In this document: piece by piece, positions 1-9,815 of the stretch | Numbering within the stretch: the first letter of the stretch is position 1 | Layout: every line of letters begins with the position of its first letter | DNA from: Lepisosteus oculatus | Lineage: Eukaryota > Chordata > Actinopteri > Semionotiformes > Lepisosteidae | Direction: 5' to 3' | DNA length: 64,000 nt | Assembly: GCF_040954835.1 (NCBI RefSeq) | Contig: NC_090709.1 | Location: 45,764,490 to 45,828,489, forward strand | Made by a program: the position numbers and the translations under genes | The notes under the pieces: model-generated | The model's input: the letters and a program-made list of their open reading frames with translations, nothing else | What the model was told of the DNA's origin: nothing | Databases searched by the model: none

Positions 1-28
1 GTACACGGTGCTGATCTTTTGGAAAGCA

Positions 29-96
29 GGAGGCAAAACCGAGTCGAACCGCCTGGGTGAAAACCAGGAACCCTAACCGCTAGACTATATGGCAGC
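29..96 (-). pseudogene. tRNA-Glu(TTC) relic
   Basis: The reverse strand reads like tRNA-Glu from the D arm (GTCTAGCGGTTAGG) through a perfect anticodon arm (CCTGG-TTTTCAC-CCAGG, anticodon TTC). The variable loop and T arm are shortened and the acceptor ends do not pair, so it is a relic and not a working gene. It lies just upstream of the tRNA-His gene. Confidence 0.75.
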
Positions 97-295
97 GAAC
101 AACCATGCTGTTCACGGCATCAAGCAAGCAAACTACATAAATATGAGAAAACACGCAAGAGAGTTGTCACTCAGAGTGTCGAAGGGTCGATGTATACTGG
201 GGCTCAGTTGAAATGCAACGTCAGGACTTTTCCGAATTATGTCACACGAAGAGAGCACAGCCCTTTCCGCCCTGCCGCGTGTGTCTCGGTAACTC

Positions 296-367
296 GCTGT
301 GATCGTATAGTGGTCAGTACTTTGCGTTGTGGCCGCAACAACCCCGGTTCGAATCCGGGTCACGGCA
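296..367 (+). tRNA. tRNA-His(GTG)
   Basis: A 72-nt cloverleaf. The acceptor GCTGTGA pairs with TCACGGC with one G-T pair. The anticodon arm TTGCG-TTGTGGC-CGCAA puts GTG at 329-331. The T arm has the B box GGTTCGAATCC. A TTTT run at about 383 can serve as pol III terminator. Only this copy of the duplicated cluster has a tRNA-His; in the second copy a LINE fragment occupies the equivalent place. Confidence 0.9.
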
Positions 368-941
368 GAATAGGGGCGTCTGCTTTTACTACTCGCACGA
401 ATGAAGGCAAAAAAAAGCCAATCGACGTGAACGAACGGCGCTTTACAGAGGAGTACTGCCTGACTGGATCGTTGATGAACGACAGAGGCCACTCCGACCT
501 CTTCTCGGTTTTCTTCAATGACTTACTAAGGATCTTCTTCACATTCGCCCATGCAGGGGAAGCCAGTTACACCAAAGCAAACGCAGGAAAGTGCATTTCA
601 AGCAGAGACCAGGAGGGACTTGTTTACACCGAGAGTGGGCGGAGAATGGAACAATGCGCCCAGCCCTGTTGCTGGAGCCGATTCTTGATGAGCTCTTGGG
701 CTCACTAAGAGGCCCCCGCTGGATGCTAATCTTTCTGTTGTTCTTGCAGGTCCTGCGCTGCTTTTGAGCCGACAGAGCTCGACCTGGTCTGTCGGCACAG
801 CCCAATTGCAAATGATCGGCTCCGCGTACAGAAGGAACGTGCGTTTGGTACAAGAGTGCACGAAGGCACCGGAAATACATTGGGAACAAATGACCGGTCG
901 CTCAAGACCTCTGTGAAGTACAGGAGCGTGCAAAACGAGGC

Positions 942-1014
942 TGTTTCCGCCCGGTCTCGAACCGGGGACCTTTCGCGTGTTAGGCAAACGTGATAGCCGC
1001 TACACTACGGAAAC
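942..1014 (-). tRNA. tRNA-Val(AAC)
   Basis: A 73-nt cloverleaf on the reverse strand. The acceptor GTTTCCG pairs fully with CGGAAAC. The anticodon loop CCTAACA gives AAC, and the T arm has GGTTCGAGACC. A TTTT run lies about 6 nt past the 3' end, matching pol III termination. The downstream flank is almost the same as that of tRNA-Val(CAC) at 1359-1431. Confidence 0.92.
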
Positions 1015-1123
1015 CTGTAGGGACTGCTGCTGGTGTCTCGCTTGCGTTTCGGGCTGAGAAAGGGACGCGTCACTTTAGGCAGGTGGCGCTGGAGAGAGGA
1101 ACAAAGGGCGCGATGAAACAAAA

Positions 1124-1196
1124 TGCCGAAACCCGGGATCGAACCAGGGACCTTTAGATCTTCAGTCTAACGCTCTCCCAACTGAGCTATTTCGGC
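1124..1196 (-). tRNA. tRNA-Phe(GAA)
   Basis: A 73-nt cloverleaf on the reverse strand that looks like a canonical vertebrate tRNA-Phe. The acceptor GCCGAAA pairs with TTTCGGC, the anticodon loop ACTGAAGAT gives GAA, and the T arm has GGTTCGATCC. TTTT follows immediately as terminator. The copy at 32166-32238 is slightly degraded. Confidence 0.94.
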
Positions 1197-1358
1197 AGTG
1201 CGCAAAGCCCACAGCCACCTGCTCCAGCCTTCCTGTGTTGTGGCATGAGCGCACCAAGAGTAGCGGGAGAGTGTTGCAGGAACGTCACTCAGAAGGAAAG
1301 GAACATGTGACCGGTCGCTCAAGACCTCTGTGAAGTACAGGAGCGTACAGAAAGAGGC

Positions 1359-1431
1359 TGTTCCCGTCCGGTTTCGAACCGGGGATTTTTCGCGTGTGAG
1401 GCAAACGTGATAACCGCTGCACTACGGAAAC
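1359..1431 (-). tRNA. tRNA-Val(CAC)
   Basis: A 73-nt cloverleaf on the reverse strand with anticodon loop CCTCACA (CAC). The acceptor GTTTCCG pairs with CGGGAAC with one G-T pair. The T stem has one mismatch and the variable region has an A run (CGAAAAATC), so activity is somewhat uncertain. No TTTT lies directly downstream. Its flank matches that of tRNA-Val(AAC), pointing to local duplication. Confidence 0.8.
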
Positions 1432-1455
1432 GGTGAGAAAAGGGACCCACTGGCA

Positions 1456-1854
1456 GTGAGTATTGAACCTTATTGCATTACTGCTCCCAACCAGTTGATA
1501 TCAATTTAATTCCTAAGGGTTATGTTCTTGTTTTGAGTATCTCATGTAGACGTTGTAAACAAGTTCAATTACGAAACGGTCTAAATGAATGATATACTTA
1601 TGTCCTCTTGATATGTGTAACTCTTTGTAACTGAATGAATTTATATCTTTTGTATTCTGTTAAGCCTTACGATAAGATCTGTTAGGTTTGCATGCATATT
1701 CTATATATTAACAAATGTATCCTCGTGTATTAGTACCTGTGTGTGCATTGTTTGAGTTATGTCGCATGGTTGGATTCTAAGACCATTAAAATAATCAATT
1801 TTGTGATTTACTGCCACAAAAATAATTGTCCCAGTAAATGCCCAAACCCCTACA
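1456..1854 (+). mobile_element. 5'-truncated LTR (fossil)
   Basis: Matches the last ~400 bp of the two LTRs at 37641-39030 and 40555-41914, including the AATAAA-like signal, the GT-rich stretch and the CTACA terminus. It is followed, as in the full element, by a short leader (TGGTGCCTCGTGAGAG, a possible primer-binding site) and then the minisatellite interior. It is an incomplete fossil; no 3' LTR is seen on this side. Confidence 0.65.
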
Positions 1855-1881
1855 GAACTGGTGCCTCGTGAGAGAACACTA

Positions 1882-3963
1882 CAACAGTGTGTGATATCCT
1901 GTCCCAGCCTGAGGAGCAGACAGCGAGCCTGTCTCTTAATAATGCTAATAATACAGTGTGTGATTCCCTGCCCCAGCCAGAGGAACAGACAGTGAGCCTG
2001 TCTCTCAATAATAATACAGTGTGTGATCTCCTGTCCCAGCCTGAGGAACAGACAGTGAGCCTGTCTCTCAATAATAATAATACAGTGTGTGATTCCCTGC
2101 CCCAGCCTGGGGAACACTGAGGCTTTCTCTCAATACTAATAATACAGTGTGTGATATCCTACCCTAGCCTGAGGAACAGACAGTGAGCCTGTCTCTCAAT
2201 AATAATAATAGAGTGTGTGATTTACTGTCCCAGCCTGAGGAACAGACTGTGAGCCTGTCTCTCAATAATAATAATAGAGTGTGTGATCTCCTGTCCCAGC
2301 CTGAGGAACAGACTGTGAGCCTCTCTCAATAATAATAATCCAGTGTGTGATCTCCTGTTCAAGCCCAAGTGAAGACACAGTGAGCCTATCTGTCAATAAT
2401 AGTAATACAGTGTGTGATCTCCTGTCCCAGCCTGAGAAACAGACAGTGAGCCTGTCTCTCAATAATAATAATACAGCGTGTGATCTCCTGTCCCAGCCTG
2501 AGGAACAGACAGTGAGCCTGCCTCTCAATAACAAGCCAATGTGTGATCTCCTGTCCCAGCCTGAGGAACAGAGAGTGAGCCTGTCTCTCAATAATAATAC
2601 AGTGTGTGATCCTCTGTCCCAGCCTGAGAAACAGACAGTGAGCCTGTCTCTCAATAATAATACAGTGTGTGATCCTCTGTCCCAGCCTGAGGAACAGACA
2701 GTGAGCCTGTCTCTCAATAATAATAATACAGTGTGAATTCCTGTCTCAGCTTGTGGAACATACAGTGAGCCTGTCTCTCTATAATAATAATATAATGTAT
2801 GACCTCCTGTCCCAGCCTGGGGAATATACAGTGAGCCTGTCTCACTATAATAATAATACAGTGTCTGATCTCCTGTCCCAGCCTGAGGAACAATGAGCCT
2901 GTCAATCAATAATAATACAGTATGTGATGTCCTGTCTTCGCCTGAGGAACAGAGAGTAAGCCTGTCTCTCAATAATAACAATTCAGTGTGGGATCTCCTG
3001 TCCCAGTCTGATGAACAGACAATGAGCCTCTCTCTCAATAAAAATAATACAGTTTGTGATCTCCTGTCCCAGCCTGAGGAACAAACAGTGAGCCTTTCTC
3101 AAAATAATAATAATACAGTGTGGGATCTCCTGTCCCAGCCTGGGGAACAGTGTGCCAGACTCTCAATAATATTAATAATAATAATACAATGTGATCTACT
3201 GTCCCAGATTGAGGAACAGACAGTGAGCCTGTCTCAATAATTATACAGTGTGTGACCATCTGTCCCAGACCGAGGAAAAGACAGTGAGTCTGTCTCTAAA
3301 TAATAATAATACAGTGTGGGATCTCTTGTCCCAGCCTGGGGAACAGTGAGCCAGACTCTCAATAATAATAATACAGTGTGATCTACTGTCCCAGCCTGAG
3401 GAACAGACAGTGAGTTTGTCTCTCAATAATAATACAGTGTTATCTCCTGTCCCAGCCTGGGGAACAGACAGTGAGCCTGTCTCTCAATAATAATAATACA
3501 GTGTGTGATCTCCTGTCCCAGACTGAGGAACAGACAGTGAGACTGTCTCTCAATAATTATAATAATACTGTGTGAGCTCCTGACCCAGCCTGGGGAACAT
3601 ACAGTGAGCCTGTCTCTCTAAAATAATAATTCAGTGTGGGATCTCCTGTCCAACTCTGAGGAACAGACAGTGAGCCTGTCTCTAAATAATAATAATACAG
3701 TGTGTGATCTCCTGTCCCAGCCTGAGGAACAGTGAGCCTGTCAATCAATAATAATACAGTATGTGATGTCCTGTCTGAGCTTGAGGAACAGAGAGTAAGC
3801 CTGTCTCTCAATAATAATAATACAGTGTGGGATCTCCTGTCCCAGCCTGGGGAACAGTGAGCCAGACTCTCAATAATCTTAATAATAATAATACAGTGTG
3901 ATCTACTGTCCCAGCCTGAGGTACAGTGAGCCTGTCTCTCAATAATAATATAGTGTGTGACCA
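1882..3963 (+). repeat. ~60-bp minisatellite, interior of LTR element
   Basis: About 35 imperfect units of roughly 55-62 bp. Each has CAGTGTGTGATCTCC, TGTCCCAGCCTGAGGAACAG, GTGAGCCTGTCTC and an (AAT)n run of variable length. Open frames across it are only periodic shadows. The same unit family fills 39060-40550. The ~220 bp after it (3964-4186) hold nothing recognisable. Confidence 0.9.
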
Positions 3964-4186
3964 TCTTCTGTGGTCTGTTTCAAATCCGCCCGCGATGAGA
4001 CACCGAGGAGAAATGAAGAGCCCCAGTCGCGCTAGAAAATCACCCGGGAAAGAGACTTTCAATGTAGGAAAAAAAAGTCGTTAGTAACAGACATAATATG
4101 TTTGTTTTGTTTTTTTAATCGCTGCGATGTGTGACTAAGCTCATACGACTAAGAGTTGCCCCCTTTGTCTAGATCTGGTAACCTGC

Positions 4187-4263
4187 TCATCGCTGGTGGG
4201 CCAGATCGTGTCCCCCGTCACTACACTGGGGCATTAAGACCCACACAGAGCGCAGGGTGAGTG
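4187..4263 (-). repeat. SINE-like repeat, fragment
   Basis: Short reverse-strand match to the start of the repeat found at 7306, 14994 and 18361 (shared CAGCAGGGGGCAC-type start, CCCAGTATAGTGACGGGG-like core). It ends at the beginning of the next minisatellite. Confidence 0.6.
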
Positions 4264-4289
4264 CCCCCTGCTGGCCCCACTGAGAGGTT

Positions 4290-5425
4290 GTATCCCACCT
4301 CCTCCGCTCTCTGCGAAAAGCAGTATCGTCAGGCCCTGACATCCCACCCCCGCCACTGTCTACGTAAAGTAGTATCGTCAGGGCCTGACATCCCACTCCC
4401 GCCACTCTCTGTGTAAAGTAGTGTCATATGGCCCTGACACCAATCCCTCCACTCTCTGCATAAAGCAGTGTCTTATGGCCCTGAAACCCTCCCCTCCACT
4501 CTCTACATAAAGCAGTGTTGTCAAGCCCTGACATCCCTCCCCCACCACTCTCTGCGTAAAGCACTGCCGTATAACCCTGACACCCACCCCTCCACACTCT
4601 GCGTTAAGCTGTGTTGTCAGGCCCTGATATCCCACCCCCGCCACTCTCTGTGTAAAGCAGTGTCATATGGCCCTGACATCCCACCCCCACCACTCTCTGT
4701 GTAAAGCACTGCTGTATGGCCCTGACATCACACCGCCACCACTCTCTGCGGAAAGCACTGTCATATAGCCCTGACACCCACCCCTCCATTTTTTGCATAA
4801 AGCAGTGTCGTCAAGCCCTGCCACTCTCTGCGTAAAGAAGTGTCGTATGGCCCTGAAATCCCACCCCCACCACTAACTGTGTAAAGTAGTATCGTCAGGC
4901 CCTGACATCCCACCCCTGCCACTCCCTGCGTAAAGAAGTGTCATATGGCCCTGACATCACACCCCCACCACTCTCTGTCGAAAGCACTGTCGTATAGCCC
5001 TGACATCCCACCCCTCCACTCTCTGCATAAAGCAGTGTCGTCAAGCTCTGACATCCCACCCCCACCACTCTCTGTGTAAAGCAGTGTCATATGGCCCTGA
5101 CATCCTAGCCCCGCCACTCTCTGTGTAAAGCAGTGTCATATGGCATTGACATCCCACCCCCACCACTCTCTGTGTAAAGCACTGTTGTATGGCCCTGACA
5201 TCACACCCCCACCACTCTCTGCGGAAAGCACTGTCGTATAGCCTTGACACCCACCTCTCCACTCTCTGTGTAAAGCAGTGTCATCTAGCCCTGACATCCC
5301 ACCCCCTCCACTCTCTGAATAAAGAAGTGTCGTATGGCCCTGACATCCCACCCCTCCACTCTCTGCGTAATACGGTATCGTCAGGCCTTGACATCCAACC
5401 CCCGCCACTCTCTGCGTAAAGCAGA
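4290..5425. repeat. 49-bp minisatellite
   Basis: About 23 units with a period near 49 bp. Each has GGCCCTGACATCCCACC, CCACTCTCTG and GTAAAGCAGTGTC. Units differ by substitutions and a few are shortened. No gene is supported. The unit is unrelated to the neighbouring array at 1882-3963. Confidence 0.92.
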
Positions 5426-5493
5426 CACGTTACAGACATTTACAACAAAGACATATTATAAAATATTGACATATACTGTAGGCGGCTGGAGCA

Positions 5494-6048
5494 TTATTGG
5501 GAGACAGACTCACTGTTCCTCAGGCTGTGACAGGAGATCACATACTGGGCTGCCAGATCAACTGAGTTCACTCCTCCCTCTCCCAGTAGGATTGGGACCC
5601 GTTGTGATTCTGGCAGGTGTGGGAACTCTGGGATTAGATTTCTGAATTTCGGGAAGAATGTTTCTCTAATCCCAGAGTATCTGTCACAGTGCAGTAGGAA
5701 GTGCACCTCTGTCTCTATTTCTCCCCGCTGGCAGTGGGAGCACAGCCTGTCCTCTCTGGGCAGCCAGGTCTGCCTGTGTCGCCCAGTTTCTATGGCCAGG
5801 TTGTGGTCACTGAGCCTGTACTTCGTCAGGGTCTGTTTCTGTTTGTTATTTTTTATTTTGGTCAAATATTCAGCTAGTGTGTATTGTCTGTTTAAGGTTC
5901 TGTAGCATTCCAGTTTATGTTGTGTTTGTGTGTGTGTGTCCCAGTGTGTGAGATATTGCTGTTTGATCTGTGCTGTGATGTGGTTGAGTCTGGGTTGTGG
6001 TGCTCTAGCAGTGCTGTCCTGAGGCTGGTTAGTGTCGGTGTCACTCAC
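5494..6048 (-). pseudogene. Non-LTR retrotransposon ORF2 C-terminus
   Basis: A 184-residue open frame. Around residues 100-130 it has a zinc-knuckle-like motif, CSHCQRGE..TEVHFLLHCDRY, the Cys/His pattern found at the C-terminus of many LINE ORF2 proteins. It is preceded by a conserved block (YRLSDHNLAIETGRHRQTWL). No reverse transcriptase lies upstream on this strand (minisatellite and gene copy flank it), so it is a 3' fragment of a LINE. Which LINE clade is uncertain. The fragment ends where the partial duplicate of the downstream gene begins. Confidence 0.65.
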
Positions 6049-6165
6049 TGCGAGTGTGATCTCAGCAGAGTCTCTGTACTATTGGGACACTTGACTCACC
6101 TGTCTCTCTCTTTCTCTCCCTGTGCTGTCCCTCTCCTGCCCCCTCTCTCCCTCCTCGGACTCCAG

Positions 6166-7229
6166 CTGGAGGAGGTCCAATCACCACCTCCTGTGAGACA
6201 GAAGAAAAATAAGGTGGGTAATGCTCTGATCCTCTCTTTACATCTGTCCAGTGTCCAGTCAGTATCCAGTCAGTGTGTCTGTATGAACCCCTCTCTCTCT
6301 CTCAGTGCAGTGTTCATGTACTGGAGTGTCCAGTCAGTGTGTCTGTATGAACCCCTCTCTCTCTCTCAGTGCAGTGTTCATGTCCTGGAGTGTCCAGTCC
6401 GACTCTTAACGTGACTCTCCTGTCTCTGCTTCAGAAGCACTGGTGCGTCTTTTTAAAGTCCCTGAGCTGCGTGTCGGTGGAGACAGATGATCAGGACGAG
6501 CTGATGGAGGCGGCGGAGACCGTGGGTCAGGAGAGGAAGAGCGAGGGAGAGGAGGAGCAGGATGCCGGGAAGGACAAGTAGAGGAAGAGGAGGTGCAGGT
6601 GAGCAGACAGGGGGGCGCCGCCCGGTCATGTCTGTGATTCAAGGAGGAGTCTCCTCTTGCTGTTTGATGTCATGGTGACGTCTGTGTCTGTGTCCCTCAC
6701 ACCTGCAATAACAATATTCTTTCCAGGTTCCTTTCCTGGTTCTGTGCCAGCTAAGATCTGGACTGGACTGGACTGGACTGGACTGGAGTGGAGCTGAGGG
6801 ACACCAGACTGGACTGCACTGAAGCTGAGGGGCCCCAGACTGAACTGGACAGGAGCTGAGGGACACCAGACTGGACTGGACTGGAGCCTAGGGACACCAG
6901 ACTGGACTGGACCGGAGCTGAGAGACACCAGACTGGACTGCACCGGAGCTGAGAGACACCAGACTGGACTGGACCTAAGCTGAGGGACCCCAGTCTGGAC
7001 CGAAGCTGAGGGACACCAGACTGTGCTGGACCGAAGCTGAGGGAACCCAGTCTGTGCTGGACCGAAGCTGAGGGACCCCAGTCTGGACTGCACTGGAGCT
7101 GAGGGGCCCCAGACTGGACTGGACTGAAGCTGAGGGGCCCCAAACTGGACTGGACTGAAGCTGAGGGACCCCAGACCCCAGTCTGGACTGAAGCTTGTAA
7201 TTTTTGTTCTTTTGTTAAGCATCAATAAA
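6166..7229 (+). pseudogene. Partial paralog: last three exons of the downstream gene
   Basis: Three exons match exons 7-9 of the gene at 9816-14290: 6166-6213 (LEEVQSPPPVRQKKNK), 6435-6598, and one starting at 6727. All splice sites are kept (CTCCAG/GTGGGT, TTCAG/GTGAGC, TTCCAG). In the phase used by the intact gene, the middle exon reaches TAG at 6579-6581, which removes the basic C-terminal tail (KKRKRRS). An AATAAA lies at 7224-7229. No equivalents of exons 1-6 are seen, so it is most likely a 3' partial duplicate. Oddly, the middle exon differs from its twin at 17 of 164 positions, while flanking introns differ at under 2%. Confidence 0.75.
6757..7193 (+). repeat. 31-bp minisatellite in 3' UTR copy A
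   Basis: About 14 units near 31 bp built from GCTGAGGGACCCCAG and CTGGACTGGACTG or GTGCTGGACCGAA. It begins right after the stop codon of the duplicated last exon and ends ~30 bp before AATAAA. Copy B has about 19 units (14293-14900). Confidence 0.9.
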
Positions 7230-7305
7230 CTTTTTAAAAAAAAAATCTATTTAGCTTTTGGTTTTGGTTTTTTCCCTCCCCCCCCCCAAAGTTGCTGCTG
7301 GGAGA

Positions 7306-7725
7306 GGTGTGAGTGGGGCCAGCAGGGGGCGCTCTCACCCTGTGGTCTGTGTGAGTCCTGATGCCCCAGTATAGTGACGGGGGACACTGGACTGTAAACA
7401 GGCGCCGTCCTTCGGATGGGAGGTCAAACCAAGGTCCTGACTCTCTGTGCTCATTAACAATCCCGGGGTGTCTCTGGAGAAGAGTAGGGGTGTTACCCCA
7501 GTGTCCTGGCCTGATTCCCCCCCTGGTCTTGACCCATCATGGCCTCCTACTCACCCCCCTCTCTGAACTGGCTCCATCCCTCTGTTCCCTCTGCTGTGTG
7601 CTGAGCGGACTGGAGCATCATCCAGGTGGGGGCTGCACACTGGGGGGGCTGGAGGGGATCCCCCTGACCTGGGAAGAGCTCTGAGTGGAGAGTCCAGACG
7701 AATTAATTATTATTATTATTCGTGC
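7306..7725 (+). repeat. SINE-like dispersed repeat
   Basis: Roughly 420 bp, shared with 14994-15416 (+) and 18361-18800 (-). Landmarks: CCAGCAGGGGGCGCTCTCAC, CCCAGTATAGTGACGGGG, CAGGCGCCGTCCTTCGGATG, CATCCAGGTGGGGGCTGCAC, and an (ATT)n tail. This arrangement is widespread in fish genomes. No A/B box head was recognised, so it may be a LINE tail or a SINE body. Confidence 0.75.
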
Positions 7726-8000
7726 TGCACTGGGCTTCAGTCCTGGCAGTGAGAGGGGGACTCTGTGATCAGTACAGATACTTATGACTGTATAATAATA
7801 CACGATAGAAATGGAAAACAGGGTAGCGCTGTAGTCTCTTCGAAACGTTTTGAACTGTCAGAAGTAGTTTTCACAACCCGGACTCGTGAAGGTACAGGTC
7901 TTCTCCCATCGTCCGGAGCAAGGTGTATCGTGTCCTGGTGATTTCTCCCGTTTCGAACGGAGTTTAATGTCGCATTTCTACTTTATTAGAGAGAGGCACT

Positions 8001-9046
8001 GAACATCCTGTGATGGACTGGTGTCCTGTCCAGGGTGTGTGAGGGTGTGTGTGTCCTGTGATGGACTGGTGGATCACAATATTAATTCTCCTCCTTGATT
8101 CCCTCCTTCATCACCAGAGTGAAAGCGGGACACGGCAGTAAAAGCTCAGCCCTGCGGGTGGTAGTCCTCTCGGCCACACGGGGGTGCTGTGGCTCCACGG
8201 GGGGCGTTATGTTCAAGTCCCGCTGGGAATCGCACCGACGCGGGAGTTCGTGAACGTCCCAGACACCAAGAAAACGAGAGAGAAAAAAGGTCGTTTTCGG
8301 GGTTCAAGAAGCAACCCCGAGATTCAGGGAGTTTCCCCGCTGAGCTTACTCTGCCGAAAACACGCAGGTTTTATTTTTTTCCCGTGCCCCCCCCTCACAC
8401 AGGCCGTTTCTGTAGCGTGAAGTTGTGTTTTTTTGCGCGGCGGTCGGTGAAGGGCGAAATTGTATTTATTTTTTTCCCACGGTTTGAAACAGAAACAGCC
8501 GGGTGGTGTTGTAGAGAGGTCGACGTGCCCGGTTTTCCTTGTCTGCGAAGCCCGTTTTTTTTGGGGGGGGTGGGGGGGGGTCGTGAGGTCCCACGCAGCG
8601 CTCGGAAAAGAAAATGACGTTTCTTTTCCCCGCAGGACGGGGGGGGGGGAACCCGTGTTTTTTGGACGTGGCGTGGCCCGAAATTTCCGCCCTTGGGCGC
8701 TAGAGGGGGGTGGAGTTTGGTCTTTCTTTGATTTGGGGGTCGGCGGGGGGGTCTAATTTCACTGAACCAAACCCCACGGAAACCCGTGTTGGACGTGGGG
8801 GTGCTGAATGCGCCCTCGACGTGATTTTGTCTTTAAATTCAAGTGCAGCTTTTGTAAGCCTTGGGCCGGAAACAGCTGGACCCGTTTCCCCTGCCTGTCC
8901 GAGGTGGCGACTACCGGGGTCGTACAGGGACACCCGGCTGGCCGCCGAGAGTTGGGAAAAATAAAATGTCCACCCAAAAAAAAACAGCAACCGTGAAAAA
9001 TGTCGGCCATTTTTGTTTCGCGGCCGAGCCGTGAGCGCGTTTGGGG
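8001..9046. other. GC-rich stretch without a supported gene
   Basis: Upstream flank of the gene promoter. It has long G and C homopolymers (for example 8560-8580 and 8641-8650) and T runs. Open frames here are short and show no domain. It may be an extended CpG-rich promoter region. Confidence 0.4.
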
Positions 9047-9161
9047 CGACGTCACGGTGGCGTCACAATGAGCTGCCTGACGTCACAGAGCGGGGGCGGC
9101 GCCGGAGCCCCATGAGCTCAGAGGAGTGAAGAGAGAAGAGGAGGAGGAAAGCGCTATATAG
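9047..9161 (+). promoter_or_regulatory. CRE/TATA promoter of the 9-exon gene
   Basis: A perfect CRE (TGACGTCA, 9078-9085) follows a near-CRE (ACGTCA, 9049-9054) and a half-site (GGCGTCAC, 9059-9066). A GC box (GGGGGCGG, 9092-9099) and a TATA-like box (TATATAG, 9155-9161) come next. Spacing predicts a start site at about 9185, just before a leader that ends in a consensus splice donor. CREB/ATF-family control is an inference. Confidence 0.65.
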
Positions 9162-9184
9162 TCCTTTCTAAACACGTGTTTCTT

Positions 9185-9256
9185 CCAATAAAGTTACTTC
9201 GACTTAGATCGTTAGTTTCAGCTTCAGAAACGCTCTTCAGAATCCCCGTGAAATCG
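9185..9256 (+). other. Non-coding first exon (predicted)
   Basis: Predicted from the TATA box position to a strong donor, TCG|GTAAGT, at 9257. It holds no ATG, so it would be 5' leader only. The next exon starts at 9812 after TCTCGGCAG and carries the start codon four bases in. Confidence 0.55.
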
Positions 9257-9371
9257 GTAAGTCAGTCAAAAGTGAGAAATAACAAAATAAGTGGAGAAAT
9301 AAGTTGTTTTTTTACCGTTACTCAACTCTTATGGGTGTGATCGTGCTGTAAAAAGATATTGAGAGGAGGTG

Positions 9372-9765
9372 CACCTCTACTCAGAGAGTGGTGGGGGTGG
9401 GGAACAAGCTGCCCAGCCCTGTGGTTGAAGCCGATACCCTGGCTTCTCTCCAGACACAGCTGAGTGAGCTCCTCCAGTCAGGACAGGAGGCTCTTCTGTA
9501 CACAGAGGGTGGCGGGGGTGTGGAACAAAGCTGATAACCTGGCTCCTCTCCAGACACAGCTGGGTGAGCTCCTCCTGTCAGGACAGGAGGCTCTACTGTA
9601 CACAGAGGGTGGTGGGGGTGGGGAACAAGCCGCCCAGCCCTGTGGTTGAAGCCGATACCCTGGCTTCTCTCCAGCCACAGCTGGGTGAGGTCCTCCAGTC
9701 AGGACAGGAGGCTCTTCTATACACAGAGGGGGGCGGGGGTGGGGAACAAGCCGCCCAGCTGTGTG
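9372..9765 (+). repeat. Four tandem copies of a dispersed repeat (intron 1)
   Basis: About four units of ~102-120 bp: GGTGGGGAACAAGC, CGCCCAGCCCTGTGG, GATACCCTGGCTTCTCTCC, CAGTCAGGACAGGAGGCTC. A single-copy relative lies at 20377-20535 and a degraded one near 625-715. Each unit includes CTTCTCTCCAG, which resembles a 3' splice site. The exon with the start codon follows at 9812. Confidence 0.85.
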
Positions 9766-9815
9766 GCTCCGCCCCCTCCCCTCCCCTCTGTGACTCTGCT
9801 TGTCTCGGCAGGACG

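Larger units (their letters stand above)
372..1300. repeat. tRNA-cluster duplication, copy A
   Basis: About 930 bp that recurs almost base for base at 31415-32341, in the same orientation and about 31 kb away. It carries tRNA-Val(AAC) and tRNA-Phe. The non-tRNA part (about 380-890) shows no supportable gene. Around 625-715 it contains a degraded form of the dispersed repeat that is also seen at 9372-9765 and 20377-20535. Confidence 0.85.
6047..8000 (+). repeat. Segmental duplication, copy A (gene 3' end plus flank)
   Basis: Aligns with 13474-16001: the last three exons, their introns, the 31-bp array in the 3' UTR, the poly(A) signal, a SINE-like repeat and about 270 bp beyond. Non-coding parts differ by only about 2%. 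Copy B has about 300 extra bp at 15620-15920 and longer internal arrays. Upstream of 6043 the two copies are unrelated. Confidence 0.88.

Noticed and set aside
2262-3038. A 258-residue repetitive open frame (GWDRRSHTVLLLLRDR repeats)
   Set aside because: It is a periodic frame through the ~60-bp minisatellite. Equivalent frames exist in other phases and on the other strand.
1882-5425. CRISPR-like regular repeats
   Set aside because: Units are contiguous minisatellite without unique spacers, and the genome is eukaryotic.
8184-8756. Frames in the GC-rich stretch upstream of the promoter
   Set aside because: Low-complexity G/C runs, no domain, no splice support.
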